From: Diplonema papillatum
Lineage: Eukaryota > Euglenozoa > Diplonemea > Diplonemida > Diplonemidae
NCBI GenBank assembly: GCA_030068145.1
Contig: JAPJBO010000125.1
Coordinates: 124,001 to 188,000, forward strand
DNA length: 64,000 nucleotides
Direction of reading: 5' to 3'
Of the stretch, positions 44,664 through 55,715 are shown one piece after another. Both the position numbers and the translations under genes were made by a program. The notes under the pieces are model-generated. The model saw only the letters and a program-made list of their open reading frames with translations. It had not been told where the DNA came from and searched no databases. Position 1 is the first letter of the stretch. Each line of letters opens with the position of its first letter.

Positions 44664-44918
44664 CGTGCGCCCTGCACACCTGTGTGTCGCTTGCCGCGAT
44701 CGATGCTTTTATGCGGGTGGTTCTTTCTCTTCGAGGACGGCGTTGGGTTTCTCCTGTGTTGGCACTACTACGGGGGGTCGCGGAACGCTTGTTTTCGCGG
44801 TCCGAAAGGGAAACGGGGCGCCGCATGAAGCGGCCGCTTCCGCATTAAGGAAAAGGCGCGTTTTTGAAACGTCCCCAACTGCCAGCGCGGGGTGTTCAGC
44901 TGCTTTTCCGTCTACTCT

Positions 44919-46707
44919 GCCGCTAGCTCGGAACCTGCCGCTTGCCGCAGCTTGCTGCCGCTAGCTCGAACCTGCCGCAGCTTGCTGCCGCTAGCTCGGA
45001 ACCTGCCGCAGCTTGCTGCCGCTAGCTCGGAACCTGCCGCCGCTTGCTCGCTAGCTCAGAACCTGCCGCTTGCTCGCTAGCTCGGAACCTCCCGAGCTTG
45101 CTGCCACGGAACCTGCCGCCGCTTACTCGCTAGCTCGGAACCTGCCGCTTGCTCGCTAGCTCGGAACCTCCCGAGCTTGCTGCCGCTAGCTCGGAACGTC
45201 CCGAGCTTGCTGCCGCTAGCACGGAACCTGCCGCCGCTTGCTCGCTAGCTCGGAACCACCCGAGCTTGCTGCCGCTAGCACGCTAGCTCGGAACCTCCCG
45301 AGCTTGCTGCCACGGAACCTGCTGCCGCTTGCTCGCTAGCTCGGAACCACCCGAGCTTGCTGCCGCTAGCACGCTAGCTCGGAACCTCCCGGGCTTGCTG
45401 CCACGGAACCTGCCGCCGCTTACTCGCTAGCTCGGAACCTGCCGCTTGCTCGCTAGCTCGGAACCTCCCGAGCTTGCTGCCGCTAGCTCGGAACGTCCCG
45501 AGCTTGCTGCCGCTAGCACGGAACCTGCCGCCGCTTGCTCGCTAGCTCGGAACCACCCGAGCTTGCTGCCGCTAGCACGCTAGCTCGGAACCTCCCGAGC
45601 TTGCTGCCACGGAACCTGCTGCCGCTTGCTCGCTAGCTCGGAACCACCCGAGCTTGCTGCCGCTAGCACGCTAGCTCGGAACCTCCCGAGCTTGCTGCCA
45701 CGGAACCTGCCGCCGCTTGCTCGCTAGCTCGAAACCTCCCGAGCTTGCTGCCGCTAGCACGGAACCTGCCGCCGCTTGCTCGCTAGCTCGGAACCTGCCG
45801 CTTGCTCGCTAGCTCGGAACCTCCCGAGCTTGCTGCCGCTAGCACGGAACCTGCCGCAGCTTGCTGCCGCTAGCACGGAACCTGCCGCAGCTTGCTGCCG
45901 CTAGCTCGGAACCTGCCGCCGCTTGCTCGCTAGCTCAGAACCTGCCGCTTGCTCGCTAGCTCGGAACCTCCCGAGCTTGCTGCCACGGAACCTGCCGCCG
46001 CTTACTCGCTAGCTCGGAACCTGCCGCTTGCTCGCTAGCTCGGAACCTGCCGCAGCTTGCTGCCGCTAGCACGGAACCTGCCGCCGCTTGCTCGCTAGCT
46101 CGGAACCACCCGAGCTTGCTGCCGCTAGCACGCTAGCTCGGAACCTCCCGAGCTTGCTGCCACGGAACCTGCCGCCGCTTACTCGCTAGCTCGGAACCTG
46201 CCGCTTGCTCGCTAGCACGGAACCTGCCGCAGCTTGCTGCCGCTAGCACGGAACCTGCCGCCGCTTGCTCGCTAGCTCAGAACCTGCCGCTTGCTCGCTA
46301 GCTCGGAACCTCCCGAGCTTGCTGCCACGGAACCTGCCGCCGCTTACTCGCTAGCTCGGAACCTGCTGCTTGCTCGCTAGCTCGGAACCACCCGAGCTTG
46401 CTGCCGCTAGCACGCTAGCTCGGAACCTCCCGAGCTTGCTGCCACGGAACCTGCCGCCGCTTGCTCGCTAGCTCGGAACCTCCCGAGCTTGCTGCCACGG
46501 AACCTGCCGCCGCTTGCTCGCTAGCTCGGAACCTGCCGCTTGCTCGCTAGCTCGGAACCTCCCGAGCTTGCTGCCGCTAGCTCGGAACGTCCCGAGCTTG
46601 CTGCCGCTAGCACGGAACCTGCCGCCGCTTGCTCGCTAGCTCGGAACCTCCCGAGCTTGCTGCCGCTAGCTCGGAACCTGCCGCAGCTTGCTGCCGCTAG
46701 CTCGGAC
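44919..46707. repeat. complex minisatellite, GCTAGCTCGGAACCTGCCGC family
   Basis: About 1.8 kb made only of a few words in changing order: GCTAGCTCGGAACC or GCTAGCACGGAACC, then TGCCGCAGCTTGC, TGCCGCCGCTTGCTC, TCCCGAGCTTGC or ACCCGAGCTTGC. Higher-order blocks of about 110-250 bp are repeated whole. It begins about 255 bases upstream of the hydrolase ATG. Confidence 0.95.
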
Positions 46708-47681
46708 AACCTGTTCTGGGGCGGCTGTGTGCTTTTTCCTTCCGTTTCTGCTCTCTGCTGCTCTGCCCGCTCCTTTTCCTATCCTGTGGCACCTGGCACA
46801 ATGGACGTGTACCGCCGAACTTAGGACACTTTGCAAGCAGAACACTGCATTCTGGTGATGCTCGCATCGAGTCTACTTTGCAAAAATGAGAGCAGGAAGG
46901 CAAGACACCGTGAACTAGCACCGAAGAATCTGTACCAATACAGAGCCCGCGCTCGTCAGCAATGTGCTTTGGACGGGAAAGCCGGTCCCGTTCGGGTGTG
47001 AACACAAGTTTTATTTCATTCCTTGCATCCTTCTTTCGTTTGGTCCAAAGATATAGGGGTCCGGGGAGGCGGGGGGTAAACGTTTGGTGGCTCGTTTTCG
47101 TTGCGACGGTTGTGTCGAACGTAAGCCTCGCAATCGATCGAGCGAATATCATCATGCAACACAACAACGCACCAGGATTCCTCTTCCTGTGATTGAGCCC
47201 CAGATCTCCAGGGTGCACCCGGTTCTCTCACATGTGATAGAATGGGACAGACGCACGAAACAGGCAATTCGATGCAGGTACAGAAGACAGACATGGAATG
47301 GCTCACTCTTTTTTGTTCAAGTTGAAACGCAACAGCTTTCTCATGATGCAGGAACGTTGAGTTGCCGACGGAAGATTCTTTCTCGGGTGTGGCCTTGTTG
47401 CTAGCCGAGGCGCAACTCGACCTGGGCACACCAACGAGACAAGTTTACAGAGGTTAGAGAGCCTGGGAGAGTGTGATGGGCCTTTCCTGAGGGTCTCACG
47501 CACTCAGAACTCGACGTACACGCACAAACAAAGCAGAGCCCTGGAGGAACGACCCCGCAACTCGCAAGGGGGAGGCGTCAGAGCTCCTCTCTCTTTTGTG
47601 CTTACAGCTTTGTATAGAGCAGAAAGCCTGGTCGCGCTTCATCGTTAGGAATGACCGTTGGCACCACGACGTGGCAAGCTT
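46708..47681. other. gene-free stretch
   Basis: No gene or repeat recognised between the minisatellite and the GH43-like stop codon. Confidence 0.35.
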
Positions 47682-48731
47682 CTAAATGTCGAAGGAAAAC
47701 TGGTCCTGCCACTGGAGCTGCTGCAGCCCGCTGCCGTTGAAGGACAGGGGTGTGAAGTACAGCAGATCGTTGTCGCGCGGGTTCCCCGGCCGCTGCGACG
47801 TGACCCACTGGTTGCCCATCCAGACGAGGCTCGAATTCACCTCGAAGACGGCCGAAGCCTGCGCCCGGGTAACGAAGTTGTTGGGGGAGTGGGGGTCGAA
47901 CTTGGAGGGGTTGGACCCGATTTCACCCTGGTAGGTGTAGTTGCCCAAGGGCGTGGGCGAGGTGAAGACGTAGACGGAAGACCCGCCCTTGCAAGCGCAG
48001 CACGACGTTCCCGGGAGGATGTAGTACAGACCATCCTTCTTGAACATCACCGGGCCCTCAGCGGCCTCGGGCGTCGAAAAGTGAGTCGACGCCCCTGATG
48101 GACCGGTGTAGTCCGAGTTCAGCTCCTCCACAGCAAATCCGGTCCGCACGTGGTATGCGACCGAGGTGTCCGGGTCGATGAAGATGTCGAAGTCGCCGAT
48201 CTTGTCACCCGTAGCCATCGGCACTGAGTCGGCCACAGTCTTGAAGGGTCCCAGTGGGTTTGTGCTGGTCGCTACAGCGTAGCCCTTTTGCCCGTCCCAT
48301 CGGTCCTCGTACCACATGACGAAAATGTTGTTTTTCGCGTTGTAGACGACATGCGGCCTGAACACAGTCCCGTTCTTCCTGTCGCTCGGCGCCAGGGCCA
48401 CGCCGCCGAATTCCCAAGTCTGCAGGTCGTCGGTTTTGTACGCCACAACCGAATGGTTGCTGGTGTAGACGCACGCGTCGTTCGGCCCCTGGAAGCAGCA
48501 GCTGGCGCATCCTCCGCTGGTGTTGCAGCAATTCACACCTGGGCAGCCCCCCCAGTTGTTGAAGTAGAAGTAGTAGCTTCCGTTGTGCTGCAGCACGTCC
48601 GCCTCGCCGGTGATCAGATCATTCCCGCTGGTGTCCTCGGGCAGGTGAAGGTTGCTGAGGACAACCTGCTTGCCGTTCGCTAGGCTGCACAACGCAGCAG
48701 CAACGAAGAAGACCGCCACAGTAGGTCTCAT
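47682..48731 (-). CDS. secreted glycoside hydrolase family 43-like protein
   Basis: ATG at 48731 gives a clean signal peptide (MRPTVAVFFVAAALCSLANG); an open leader upstream to 48965 is ignored because it would bury this signal. The 349-residue product keeps the GH43 propeller pattern: GEADVLQHNGSYYFYFNNWGG near the start (first Asp), GDFDIFIDPD midway (second Asp) and EGPVMFKKDGLYYILPG (catalytic Glu). GH43 enzymes cut arabinan, xylan or galactan side chains outside the cell. Two Cys clusters (CPGVNCCNTSGGCASCC; SCCACKG) and several N-glycosylation sites suit a secreted protein. No intron is seen. Sugar specificity cannot be read. Confidence 0.8.
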   Translation of the reverse strand: MRPTVAVFFVAAALCSLANGKQVVLSNLHLPEDTSGNDLITGEADVLQHNGSYYFYFNNWGGCPGVNCCNTSGGCASCCFQGPNDACVYTSNHSVVAYKTDDLQTWEFGGVALAPSDRKNGTVFRPHVVYNAKNNIFVMWYEDRWDGQKGYAVATSTNPLGPFKTVADSVPMATGDKIGDFDIFIDPDTSVAYHVRTGFAVEELNSDYTGPSGASTHFSTPEAAEGPVMFKKDGLYYILPGTSCCACKGGSSVYVFTSPTPLGNYTYQGEIGSNPSKFDPHSPNNFVTRAQASAVFEVNSSLVWMGNQWVTSQRPGNPRDNDLLYFTPLSFNGSGLQQLQWQDQFSFDI

Positions 48732-49530
48732 CTTTTCTTTAGTCTTTCCTTCTTTTTCCACGCTCTTTTTCCTGCAGTGGGGACTTGCGATCACCACCCC
48801 GTCAATATTAGTATTTCCACCCAGGGAGGATTCGGAGGATCTCGCCGAACGGGGCTTCTGTGGTTCTTCGTGTAGCGAGAGCGTCCAGACACGTCCTATT
48901 AGGTACAAGACGAAAGGTGACGTGCGACGAGCCTGCCTCATGGGCCTGCGTACTCGAAACTCCACGTAACCGCAGCCCGAAGGGTGCTAAGCCACTGTCA
49001 GATCTCGGCAACTCGGTGCTTCCTTTGCTTTTCGTAGAAAAAAGGGGAGACATAAAGTTTGTTACCATCATTGTTACCTTCGCGCGTTTTTGTGCTTGTT
49101 TTCTAACAGTTTCTCTATTTCTAAGTTGAGAGTACAGGGGGAACACCAAGATTGAGATTACCGGAGCCATATTGCTCCTCCACAAGCGCCACCTGCTGTG
49201 AATACGAGGAAATGCGTGCGCGTCATGATAACCCGGGTCAAACCAGCACGTCAAGGTACATGCTTGGTGCGGGTGTGCTCAACAATGTGTTGCGTATTCG
49301 TCGTCCCTTTCATCCACCGGCAGGGGATGTCGGCATGCGCAATTTTGCGACGGGTTCTCCCTGGTGGTTCGCTCAAAAGAGAAGCTTTCGCGAGCGTCGA
49401 GATTCGCCATGCGTTACGAAAACGCAGTCCACGGCGTACAACTGCCTCGCATCAGTTCGACCTTGTTCGGTAGCTAAGACTGCAAGTGGAAGTGGACTCG
49501 TTCAGCACTACGATGTTGACAATTGTTGTG
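48732..49530. other. gene-free stretch
   Basis: Contains the upstream region of the GH43-like gene and the sequence after the stop of the repetitive ORF; no other gene is seen. Confidence 0.35.
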
Positions 49531-52500
49531 TCACTCTCCTTCGCACTCGTACATAAGTATCTCCCGGACAGTGTTCCGTGGAGGCCTGATGTACCGGCGC
49601 TTTGAAGGCGACAGCGATACGGGCGAAGCCAGCGTCACTTCAATAACAGGCTGCTCCGAGACAACGGGTGTCAACGGGCTGAGAAGGGAGGCGGGGGACG
49701 CCGTCAGATCTCCGTCCGAGCGCGCTGGGGTGTATCTGGACTCGGCTTCAGCGGCGGAAGAAGGTGCAGGCGAGACGGAATCGCTCCGCGGGCAGTCGTC
49801 GCGGCTGCCGGCACGATGCGGGGTTTCCAGCGGCTTCGGCGGCGCCGGTTCGCCGGCGTCCCCGCCGGCGTGCTGGCTGGGCGCGGCTGCTTCTTCCGTT
49901 GCGGCGACATGCGCCGCCGCCGCGCTGCTTCGCCCGGGTGCTGAACACAACAGCTGCGCCCCGATGGTACACACCGCTGGGTCGGAAGGCGAGGCTTGAT
50001 GCGGCTGGTCCGATTTTGGGCCATCCCCTCCATGAGGATGGACTGCACGCGCGTCCCCGGACACGACGTCAGCACCGGCAGCAGCCGCACGCGTCATGCC
50101 TTTGAGGGTCGGCGTGTAAGGTGTGTATGCGACGTCCGCGTTGAAGTTCCCCTGCTGGCCTTCCGCATGCTCGGCGGCGTTGGTTCCACCTGCCGCTGAT
50201 TCGCCGTCGTCGGTGTAGCAGGTTTCCAACGAGGCACTGCGTTGCCTTCTATCAACGGAGGCTTCGACGGGGTGGGTTCGGTCGGCAGATGCGGTCTGAG
50301 GCGTTCGGGGCACACTGGGCAGGATTGTAAGCGGGGTGCCCGGCGGCAAAGGACAGGTGTCACAGGCTTCCGACGGGGGGCTTCCCTGCCCGCCATTGTT
50401 GGTGAAGGTAAGACCGGCCGCACCTTCGGCCGAAGGTACGGGGGTTGAAGCAGACTCGACCGACTTGACTTGTTCTTCTGTTCCGGACAAAAGCGCCTGC
50501 TGTCCTAAAAACCGGATGCGACAGGCTTCCAACGGGGGGCTTTCCTGCCCGCCGTCGTTGGGAAAGGTAAGGACGGCCGCGCCTTTGGTCAAAGTAACGG
50601 GGGCTGAAGCAGACTCGACCGACTCGACTTGTTCTCGGATGCCGCAAGCTTTGGGAAAGGTAAGGGCGGCAGCGCCTCCGCTCAAAGGTACGGGGGCTGA
50701 AGCAGACTCGACCGACTCGACGTGTTCTTCTGTCCCAGATAAAAGCGCGTTCTGCGTTAAAGACCGGATGCCACAGGCTTCCGACGGGGGGCTTCGATTG
50801 CCTGGATAGGTAGGGTCGGCCGGGCCTCCGGTCAAAGCAGGATGGACTCGTTTGGTTCTTGGCAGAGGCAATTCACCGGAATCGGCAACGGCCTCGTTGG
50901 CTGACGAACCGGGAGAACCCGCTGCAGACACACGGCTGCCGGCCCAGGCGAGGACGGCGCTCTGCGGAGGCCTCGTCTGCGCTTCGGAAGAAGCTGGTAG
51001 CGAGGGTGCCGATGGGCGGACGCGCACCCGGTCGGGGGCTGCTCCTTCGCTGTGTGCGGTTGCACGACTGGCCGGCGGCAGCGTCGTTTCGCTGCCGGCT
51101 GCCGTGTCGAACGCGGGGGACGCGGTGGGTTCGCCTTGCCCCGACGCTCGCAACGCAACGCGGTTGTTCGAGTTGGAAACCGACGAATTGCACCGTCCCT
51201 GGGCTGCTCCTTCGGTGTGTGCGGTTGCACGACTGGCCGGCGGCAGCGTCGTTTCGCTGCCGGCTGCCGTGTCGAACGCGGGGGACGCGGTGGGTTCGCC
51301 TTGCCCCGACGCTCGTAGCTCCACGCCGCCGCCGCGGCCGTTCGAGCCTGAAACCGCCAAATTGCACCGTCCCTGGGCTGCTCCTTCGCTGTGTGCGGTT
51401 GCACGACTGGCCGGCGGCAGCGTCGTTTCGCTGCCGGCTGCCGTGTCGAACGCGGGGGACGCGATGGATTCGCCTTGCCCCGACGCTCGCAGCTCCACGC
51501 CGCCACCGCGGCCGTTCGAGTCTGAAACCGCCGAATTGCACCGTTCCACCCGCGCCGCCGGCCCGGACCCGCCGCCGCCCCCGCCCGGAGCGAGGGGCTG
51601 CATCCTCGGCGGCAGGGCGATGACGTCGAACCCGCCCCTGACCTCGGGGCGGGGCTTCTTCGCGCGGCTCCGCCGGATCGCCTTCGCGCCGGGGCACCCG
51701 CCCGTGCGCGGCGGCTGCTTGCCTGCCGACGCATTTCGGTCGTGTGTGGCCGCCGCGCCGAATGCAACCGCCGCTGAACCGCTCCCGTGCGTGCCCGCGT
51801 TTCGGTTGCAGGACAGCGGAGACAGGGCCGAACGCTCGTCTTGCTTGCCGTCAGCCGCGCCCTCCGAACCGCCCTCGTGCGTGCCCGCGTTTCGGTTGCA
51901 GGACAGTGGAGACAGGGCCGAACGCTCGTCTTGCTTGCCGTCAGCCGCGCCCTCCGAACCGCCCTCGTGCGTGCCCGCGTTTCGGTTGCAGGACAGTGGA
52001 GACAGGGCCGACCGCTCGTCTTGCTTGCCGTCAGCCGCGCCCTCCGAACCGCCCTCGTGCGTGCCCGCGTTTCGGTTGCAGGGCAGTGGAGACAGGGCCG
52101 AACGCTCGTCCTGCTTGCCGTCAGCCGCGCCCTCCGACCCGCGCGGCTGTGTCTCAGGGGGAGTTCCGGCGGCGCCGCTGTCCTTCCGCAGGCCGCCGGC
52201 ACGTTCGCAAGGGATTGAAGCACGAAGCGCCTCGTTTGAACGAGGTTCGGACGCTTTTTCCCCGCGTTCGGCCGCGCCTTTCTTCTCGGCGGGGGCCGCC
52301 TCCACCACACGCGTCCCTATAGGTGCCCCGGCGCCAGGTGGTGTTTCATGAGGTGCCTCAACAGGGCGTGCACCCTTGACACGGGCGCCCACGCGGGGGG
52401 CGGAGTCCGTTCCGTGCGTTTCGGCGACGTTCGCCGCCGCGCGGAGCTCTGGCCGCTTGCCTCCGCCGGCTCTGGGCAGCTTCACTGCGGTGCGCACTTC

Positions 52501-53352
52501 GCCTCCGACGGCAGGGCCCTCGGGGGCGCCCAGCGAAGAAAGCGAGCGCTGCGCGCCGTGAAACGGGGGCGACGGAGACCTCCTGAGTGCCTTGCCGAGA
52601 CTGCAACACGAGGCTTCTGCAGCCGGATTCGAGCCCAGCCGACGCATGCCGTTGGAAGAAGATGAGGCCACGGATCCCATGCGCCGCTGCTGCAACCGCG
52701 GTCCGAACACAATTTTACGTTTTTCGCCGCGCTTTGCAACGCCCGACGGCGAGACTCGTGAGTCCGGGACGCATTCCGTCGTTTCTCCCGCGGCAGCAGC
52801 TGAGCCGCTGGGATCAGAAGGCCGCGTCCATCCGGTCACAGCGGGGAAAGGTCCGGAATCCTGGCCGTGCTGCCCTTGTCCTTGTGCATTAACTAAGCCA
52901 GGCCGCCCCGATGCCGGCGGAATCTGTTGTGGATTCGGCGGGGCCGTCGGCCCGGCGTCACCTGCCGGGGAGTCAGCTGTGTTCGTGAGAGGGACGGGAC
53001 GCGAGAACGACTGGTTCTGCTTCGACGATCGCTGCTCGGCAACACGAGTGGTCGCTGCGGGTAGGCGCGGGGGTGGCGCTGCGTTCGGTGCGGCGAGTGC
53101 ATCTCCGGCCGGGGGCTGAGTCGCTTTTTTCGTACCGGAAAGCGGGGTGTCCCCTGATGCTGACGAGGCTCCGGCGGTCCTGATCGTAGGGACAACGGGT
53201 GCTTCGTCAGGAGGTGGTCTTGGCTGGAGCGCCAGAGCGTCCCCGTGGTCCGAATAGACCTCTTTCTTTGACACTGCCTCGCAAGCGCCGCTTGTTCCAG
53301 CGTCGGCAGCCGATGTGCAGGTGGTTCCCGATGCTATGGGTTCACCAGGCAT
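49531..53352 (-). CDS. large low-complexity repeat protein, downstream part
   Basis: A 1273-residue frame from an ATG at 53352; the frame and its composition in fact stay open back to about 53530. It is rich in Ala, Gly, Ser, Pro, Arg and Glu, with three sets of in-frame repeats: a 30-residue unit (GSEGAADGKQDERSALSPLS) four times at about 51780-52135, a unit of about 57 residues (SGQGEPTASPAFDTAAGSET) three times at about 51040-51545, and a unit with EEHVESVESASAPV three times at about 50400-50760. The C-terminus SPSKRRYIRPPRNTVREILM is the only non-repetitive part. No known domain is seen; probably disordered. Very likely one gene with 53334-55307. Confidence 0.6.
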   Translation of the reverse strand: MPGEPIASGTTCTSAADAGTSGACEAVSKKEVYSDHGDALALQPRPPPDEAPVVPTIRTAGASSASGDTPLSGTKKATQPPAGDALAAPNAAPPPRLPAATTRVAEQRSSKQNQSFSRPVPLTNTADSPAGDAGPTAPPNPQQIPPASGRPGLVNAQGQGQHGQDSGPFPAVTGWTRPSDPSGSAAAAGETTECVPDSRVSPSGVAKRGEKRKIVFGPRLQQRRMGSVASSSSNGMRRLGSNPAAEASCCSLGKALRRSPSPPFHGAQRSLSSLGAPEGPAVGGEVRTAVKLPRAGGGKRPELRAAANVAETHGTDSAPRVGARVKGARPVEAPHETPPGAGAPIGTRVVEAAPAEKKGAAERGEKASEPRSNEALRASIPCERAGGLRKDSGAAGTPPETQPRGSEGAADGKQDERSALSPLPCNRNAGTHEGGSEGAADGKQDERSALSPLSCNRNAGTHEGGSEGAADGKQDERSALSPLSCNRNAGTHEGGSEGAADGKQDERSALSPLSCNRNAGTHGSGSAAVAFGAAATHDRNASAGKQPPRTGGCPGAKAIRRSRAKKPRPEVRGGFDVIALPPRMQPLAPGGGGGGSGPAARVERCNSAVSDSNGRGGGVELRASGQGESIASPAFDTAAGSETTLPPASRATAHSEGAAQGRCNLAVSGSNGRGGGVELRASGQGEPTASPAFDTAAGSETTLPPASRATAHTEGAAQGRCNSSVSNSNNRVALRASGQGEPTASPAFDTAAGSETTLPPASRATAHSEGAAPDRVRVRPSAPSLPASSEAQTRPPQSAVLAWAGSRVSAAGSPGSSANEAVADSGELPLPRTKRVHPALTGGPADPTYPGNRSPPSEACGIRSLTQNALLSGTEEHVESVESASAPVPLSGGAAALTFPKACGIREQVESVESASAPVTLTKGAAVLTFPNDGGQESPPLEACRIRFLGQQALLSGTEEQVKSVESASTPVPSAEGAAGLTFTNNGGQGSPPSEACDTCPLPPGTPLTILPSVPRTPQTASADRTHPVEASVDRRQRSASLETCYTDDGESAAGGTNAAEHAEGQQGNFNADVAYTPYTPTLKGMTRAAAAGADVVSGDARAVHPHGGDGPKSDQPHQASPSDPAVCTIGAQLLCSAPGRSSAAAAHVAATEEAAAPSQHAGGDAGEPAPPKPLETPHRAGSRDDCPRSDSVSPAPSSAAEAESRYTPARSDGDLTASPASLLSPLTPVVSEQPVIEVTLASPVSLSPSKRRYIRPPRNTVREILMYECEGE

Positions 53353-55307
53353 TGCTGACGACCGTGCGCCGCTACCTGCGAAAGCCGATGTCTCGTCGCG
53401 ACTGGATAGAACTTGCGGGCTGTCGGCATCTGTTGAAGCGATTGGAGAACAGGACCCGCATGCCGTTGCGAGGTCGATACTCGATCCAAGAGCAGAAAGC
53501 CCCGGCGGTGGCAGCGGACCTGGGGGTACGGGGGCGTACTCGCACGTTCTTCGGCAGGAGTGCCGACTGCTTGCTGCTGTGCTGCCGGTGAAGTACCGGG
53601 TGCAGTTATCGCCGGCGCCGTTTGCGGCTCGCGTGCGCCTTTTTCTTGGCCCAAACTGCCGTGCACCACAGAAGTGTCGGTGCCGTCTTGCACGGTCTCT
53701 TTGTGCCTGTGCCCATCGCTCTGAGCACCTGGTACAGAAGTGGCTGCTTCGTTGGGTTCTGTTTCTTCCTTTCCTGCGCCGGACTCCGCCGCCTCAGCTG
53801 AAGCGCTGCCTCTAGTAGCAGAACTACCATCCAGCCAGAGCGGCTGATCCCGACTGCTTCGCGGCGAGGACGGTTCAGCCGTGTTCTGCACTGCTTCTTC
53901 TTGCCGTGGGTCGGCGGCTTTTATGGCAACAACCTCAACAACCTCAACAACCTCAACAACCTGTTCGTCTCCTTCGGAGGGCAACGCACCTGAACGTAGC
54001 TGGCCCAAACTGCCGGTCACTGAAGTATCTTCCACGCGTTGCGCTGCTTCTTCAACTTGCGGTTCAGTCGCTTTCGTCGAGGCAACTTCCAGGTCATTTC
54101 CTTCTGAAGGCAACGAGTCGGTGCCTTCTCGTGGCTGGCCCAAACTGTCTTGTGCCTCAGAAGTGTCTTCCGCGCGTTGCACTGCTTCTTCGCTTCGTGG
54201 TTTAGCCGCTTTTGTCAAGGCAACCTCCAGGTCATTTCCTGCTGAAGGCAACGCGTCGGCGCCGTCTCGTGGCTGATCCGAACTGGCATATGCCACAGAA
54301 GTGTCTTCCACGTGTTGCGCTGCTTCTTCGCGTCGTGGTTTAGCCGCTTTTGTCGAGGCAACCTCCAGGTCATTTCCTGCTGAAGGCAACGCGTCGGCGC
54401 CTTCTTGTAGCTGATCCGAACTGGCATATGCCACAGAAGTGTCTTCCACGTGTTGCACTGCTTCCTCGCGCCGTGGTTTAGACGCATCGGTGCCTTCTTG
54501 TAGCTGACCCGAACTGTCACGTGCCACAGGAGTGTCCACGTGTTGCACTGCTTCCTCGCACCGTGGTTTAGACGCGTCGGTGCCTTCTTGTAGCTGACCC
54601 GAACTGTCACGTGCCACAGGAGTGTCTTCCACGTGGTGCACTGCTTCCTCGCACCGTGGTTTAGACGCGTCGGTGCCTTCTTGTAGCTGACCCGAACTGT
54701 CACGTGCCACAGGAGTGTCCACGTGTTGCACTGCTTCCTCGCACCGTGGTTTAGACGCGTCGGTGCCTTCTTGTAGCTGACCCGAACTGTCACGTGCCAC
54801 AGGAGTGTCTTCCACGTGGTGCACTGCTTCCTCGCACCGTGGTTTAGACGCGTCGGCGTCTTGTCGTTGTCCGGCCGCGCTCGCCGCCGCGGTGCCGCGC
54901 CGGCTTCCGCCCGGCGACAGCGGCGCGCCCCACGACACCGACTTCTTCACGCGGCTCGAACCTTTTTTGATGAGCAACCCCGCGCCGCCCGGCCCCGGGC
55001 TGCGCGCCTCGCCGTCGCTCCCGACCTCCGCCGCTTCTTGGTCTGCCTGAGGCGCCGGCCTCTTTAAAGCTAGGTGTGCGTGCTGTTCCGAAGGGTCCGT
55101 CTCTCGCGGCCCCTGAGGACCCCCCGGCGGCGGCTGGGTCAAGGCGTGGAGCGCCTGCAGCAGCTGGCCGGCGAACGCCGCCTTCGACGGGGCGCGGTCG
55201 GCGGCCCAGCTGCTGATGACGGAATCAGCCGCGGCCGCCGCGATGCGCCTGAGCTGGTCGTGGGCGCCGCGGCCGTGGTGGGGTGGCGGGCCTCCGGGAT
55301 CGGTCAT
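53334..55307 (-). CDS. large low-complexity repeat protein, upstream part
   Basis: ATG at 55307 (MTDPGGPPPHHGRG). The N-terminal about 75 residues look helical (DQLRRIAAAAADSVISSWAA). SSRVKKSVSWGAPLSPG resembles a PP1-docking or phosphorylated patch, and KRKIVFGPRL in the next ORF is similar. Five to six copies of a 30- or 32-residue unit (DASKPRCEEAVHHVEDTPVA) follow at about 54470-54860, then related longer units. After STPPYP, at a double C run (53522-53534), the composition collapses, while the neighbouring frame takes over the Pro/Ser/Ala-rich style. One missing C would fuse both ORFs into about 1.9 thousand residues. Function unknown. Confidence 0.6.
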   Translation of the reverse strand: MTDPGGPPPHHGRGAHDQLRRIAAAAADSVISSWAADRAPSKAAFAGQLLQALHALTQPPPGGPQGPRETDPSEQHAHLALKRPAPQADQEAAEVGSDGEARSPGPGGAGLLIKKGSSRVKKSVSWGAPLSPGGSRRGTAAASAAGQRQDADASKPRCEEAVHHVEDTPVARDSSGQLQEGTDASKPRCEEAVQHVDTPVARDSSGQLQEGTDASKPRCEEAVHHVEDTPVARDSSGQLQEGTDASKPRCEEAVQHVDTPVARDSSGQLQEGTDASKPRREEAVQHVEDTSVAYASSDQLQEGADALPSAGNDLEVASTKAAKPRREEAAQHVEDTSVAYASSDQPRDGADALPSAGNDLEVALTKAAKPRSEEAVQRAEDTSEAQDSLGQPREGTDSLPSEGNDLEVASTKATEPQVEEAAQRVEDTSVTGSLGQLRSGALPSEGDEQVVEVVEVVEVVAIKAADPRQEEAVQNTAEPSSPRSSRDQPLWLDGSSATRGSASAEAAESGAGKEETEPNEAATSVPGAQSDGHRHKETVQDGTDTSVVHGSLGQEKGAREPQTAPAITAPGTSPAAQQQAVGTPAEERASTPPYPQVRCHRRGFLLLDRVSTSQRHAGPVLQSLQQMPTARKFYPVATRHRLSQVAAHGRQQCLVNP

Positions 55308-55715
55308 TTGCTTCTTTCACCTCAGCGTCGGCATTCTCTTTTTTTGTGTTTCCGTTTCCGACGACCCCGTGTGGGCGTGCAGAATGGTGTTGTTCGGCCT
55401 TTGTTTGTGAGGCTCAGCAGAGAGCGTGTTTGTGGTGATGGGTGGGCTTTCCGGGAAATACTTTCTTGAGTACGAAGAGCCGGGGAAGGGATGCTTATCG
55501 TATCTTCGAGCTGGGCGTGATCGCATGAATTAGCCAAGTGGTCCACGCTATGCTGCCTTGTCAATGGGCTCTTGGTAGCGCACTCTTGCGCATTTAGTGT
55601 ATTCATGCGCGCCTCTAGCGTTTAGGAAGACAAGGCGGGATGGGCCCTCGTATGAGTCAGAGCTCCTCCTCTGCTGTGTCATTCTAGTATTGAAAGCAAT
55701 GGGCCTGAACTCTTG

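Noticed and set aside
44919..46707. CRISPR-like array
   Set aside because: Units are contiguous and permuted, with no unique spacers, in a eukaryotic genome; it is a minisatellite.
50852..52351. Plus-strand 499-residue frame and a second minus frame opposite the repeat ORF
   Set aside because: High GC and in-frame repeats keep several frames open. The chosen frame has the longest extent and composition continuous with 53334-55307.
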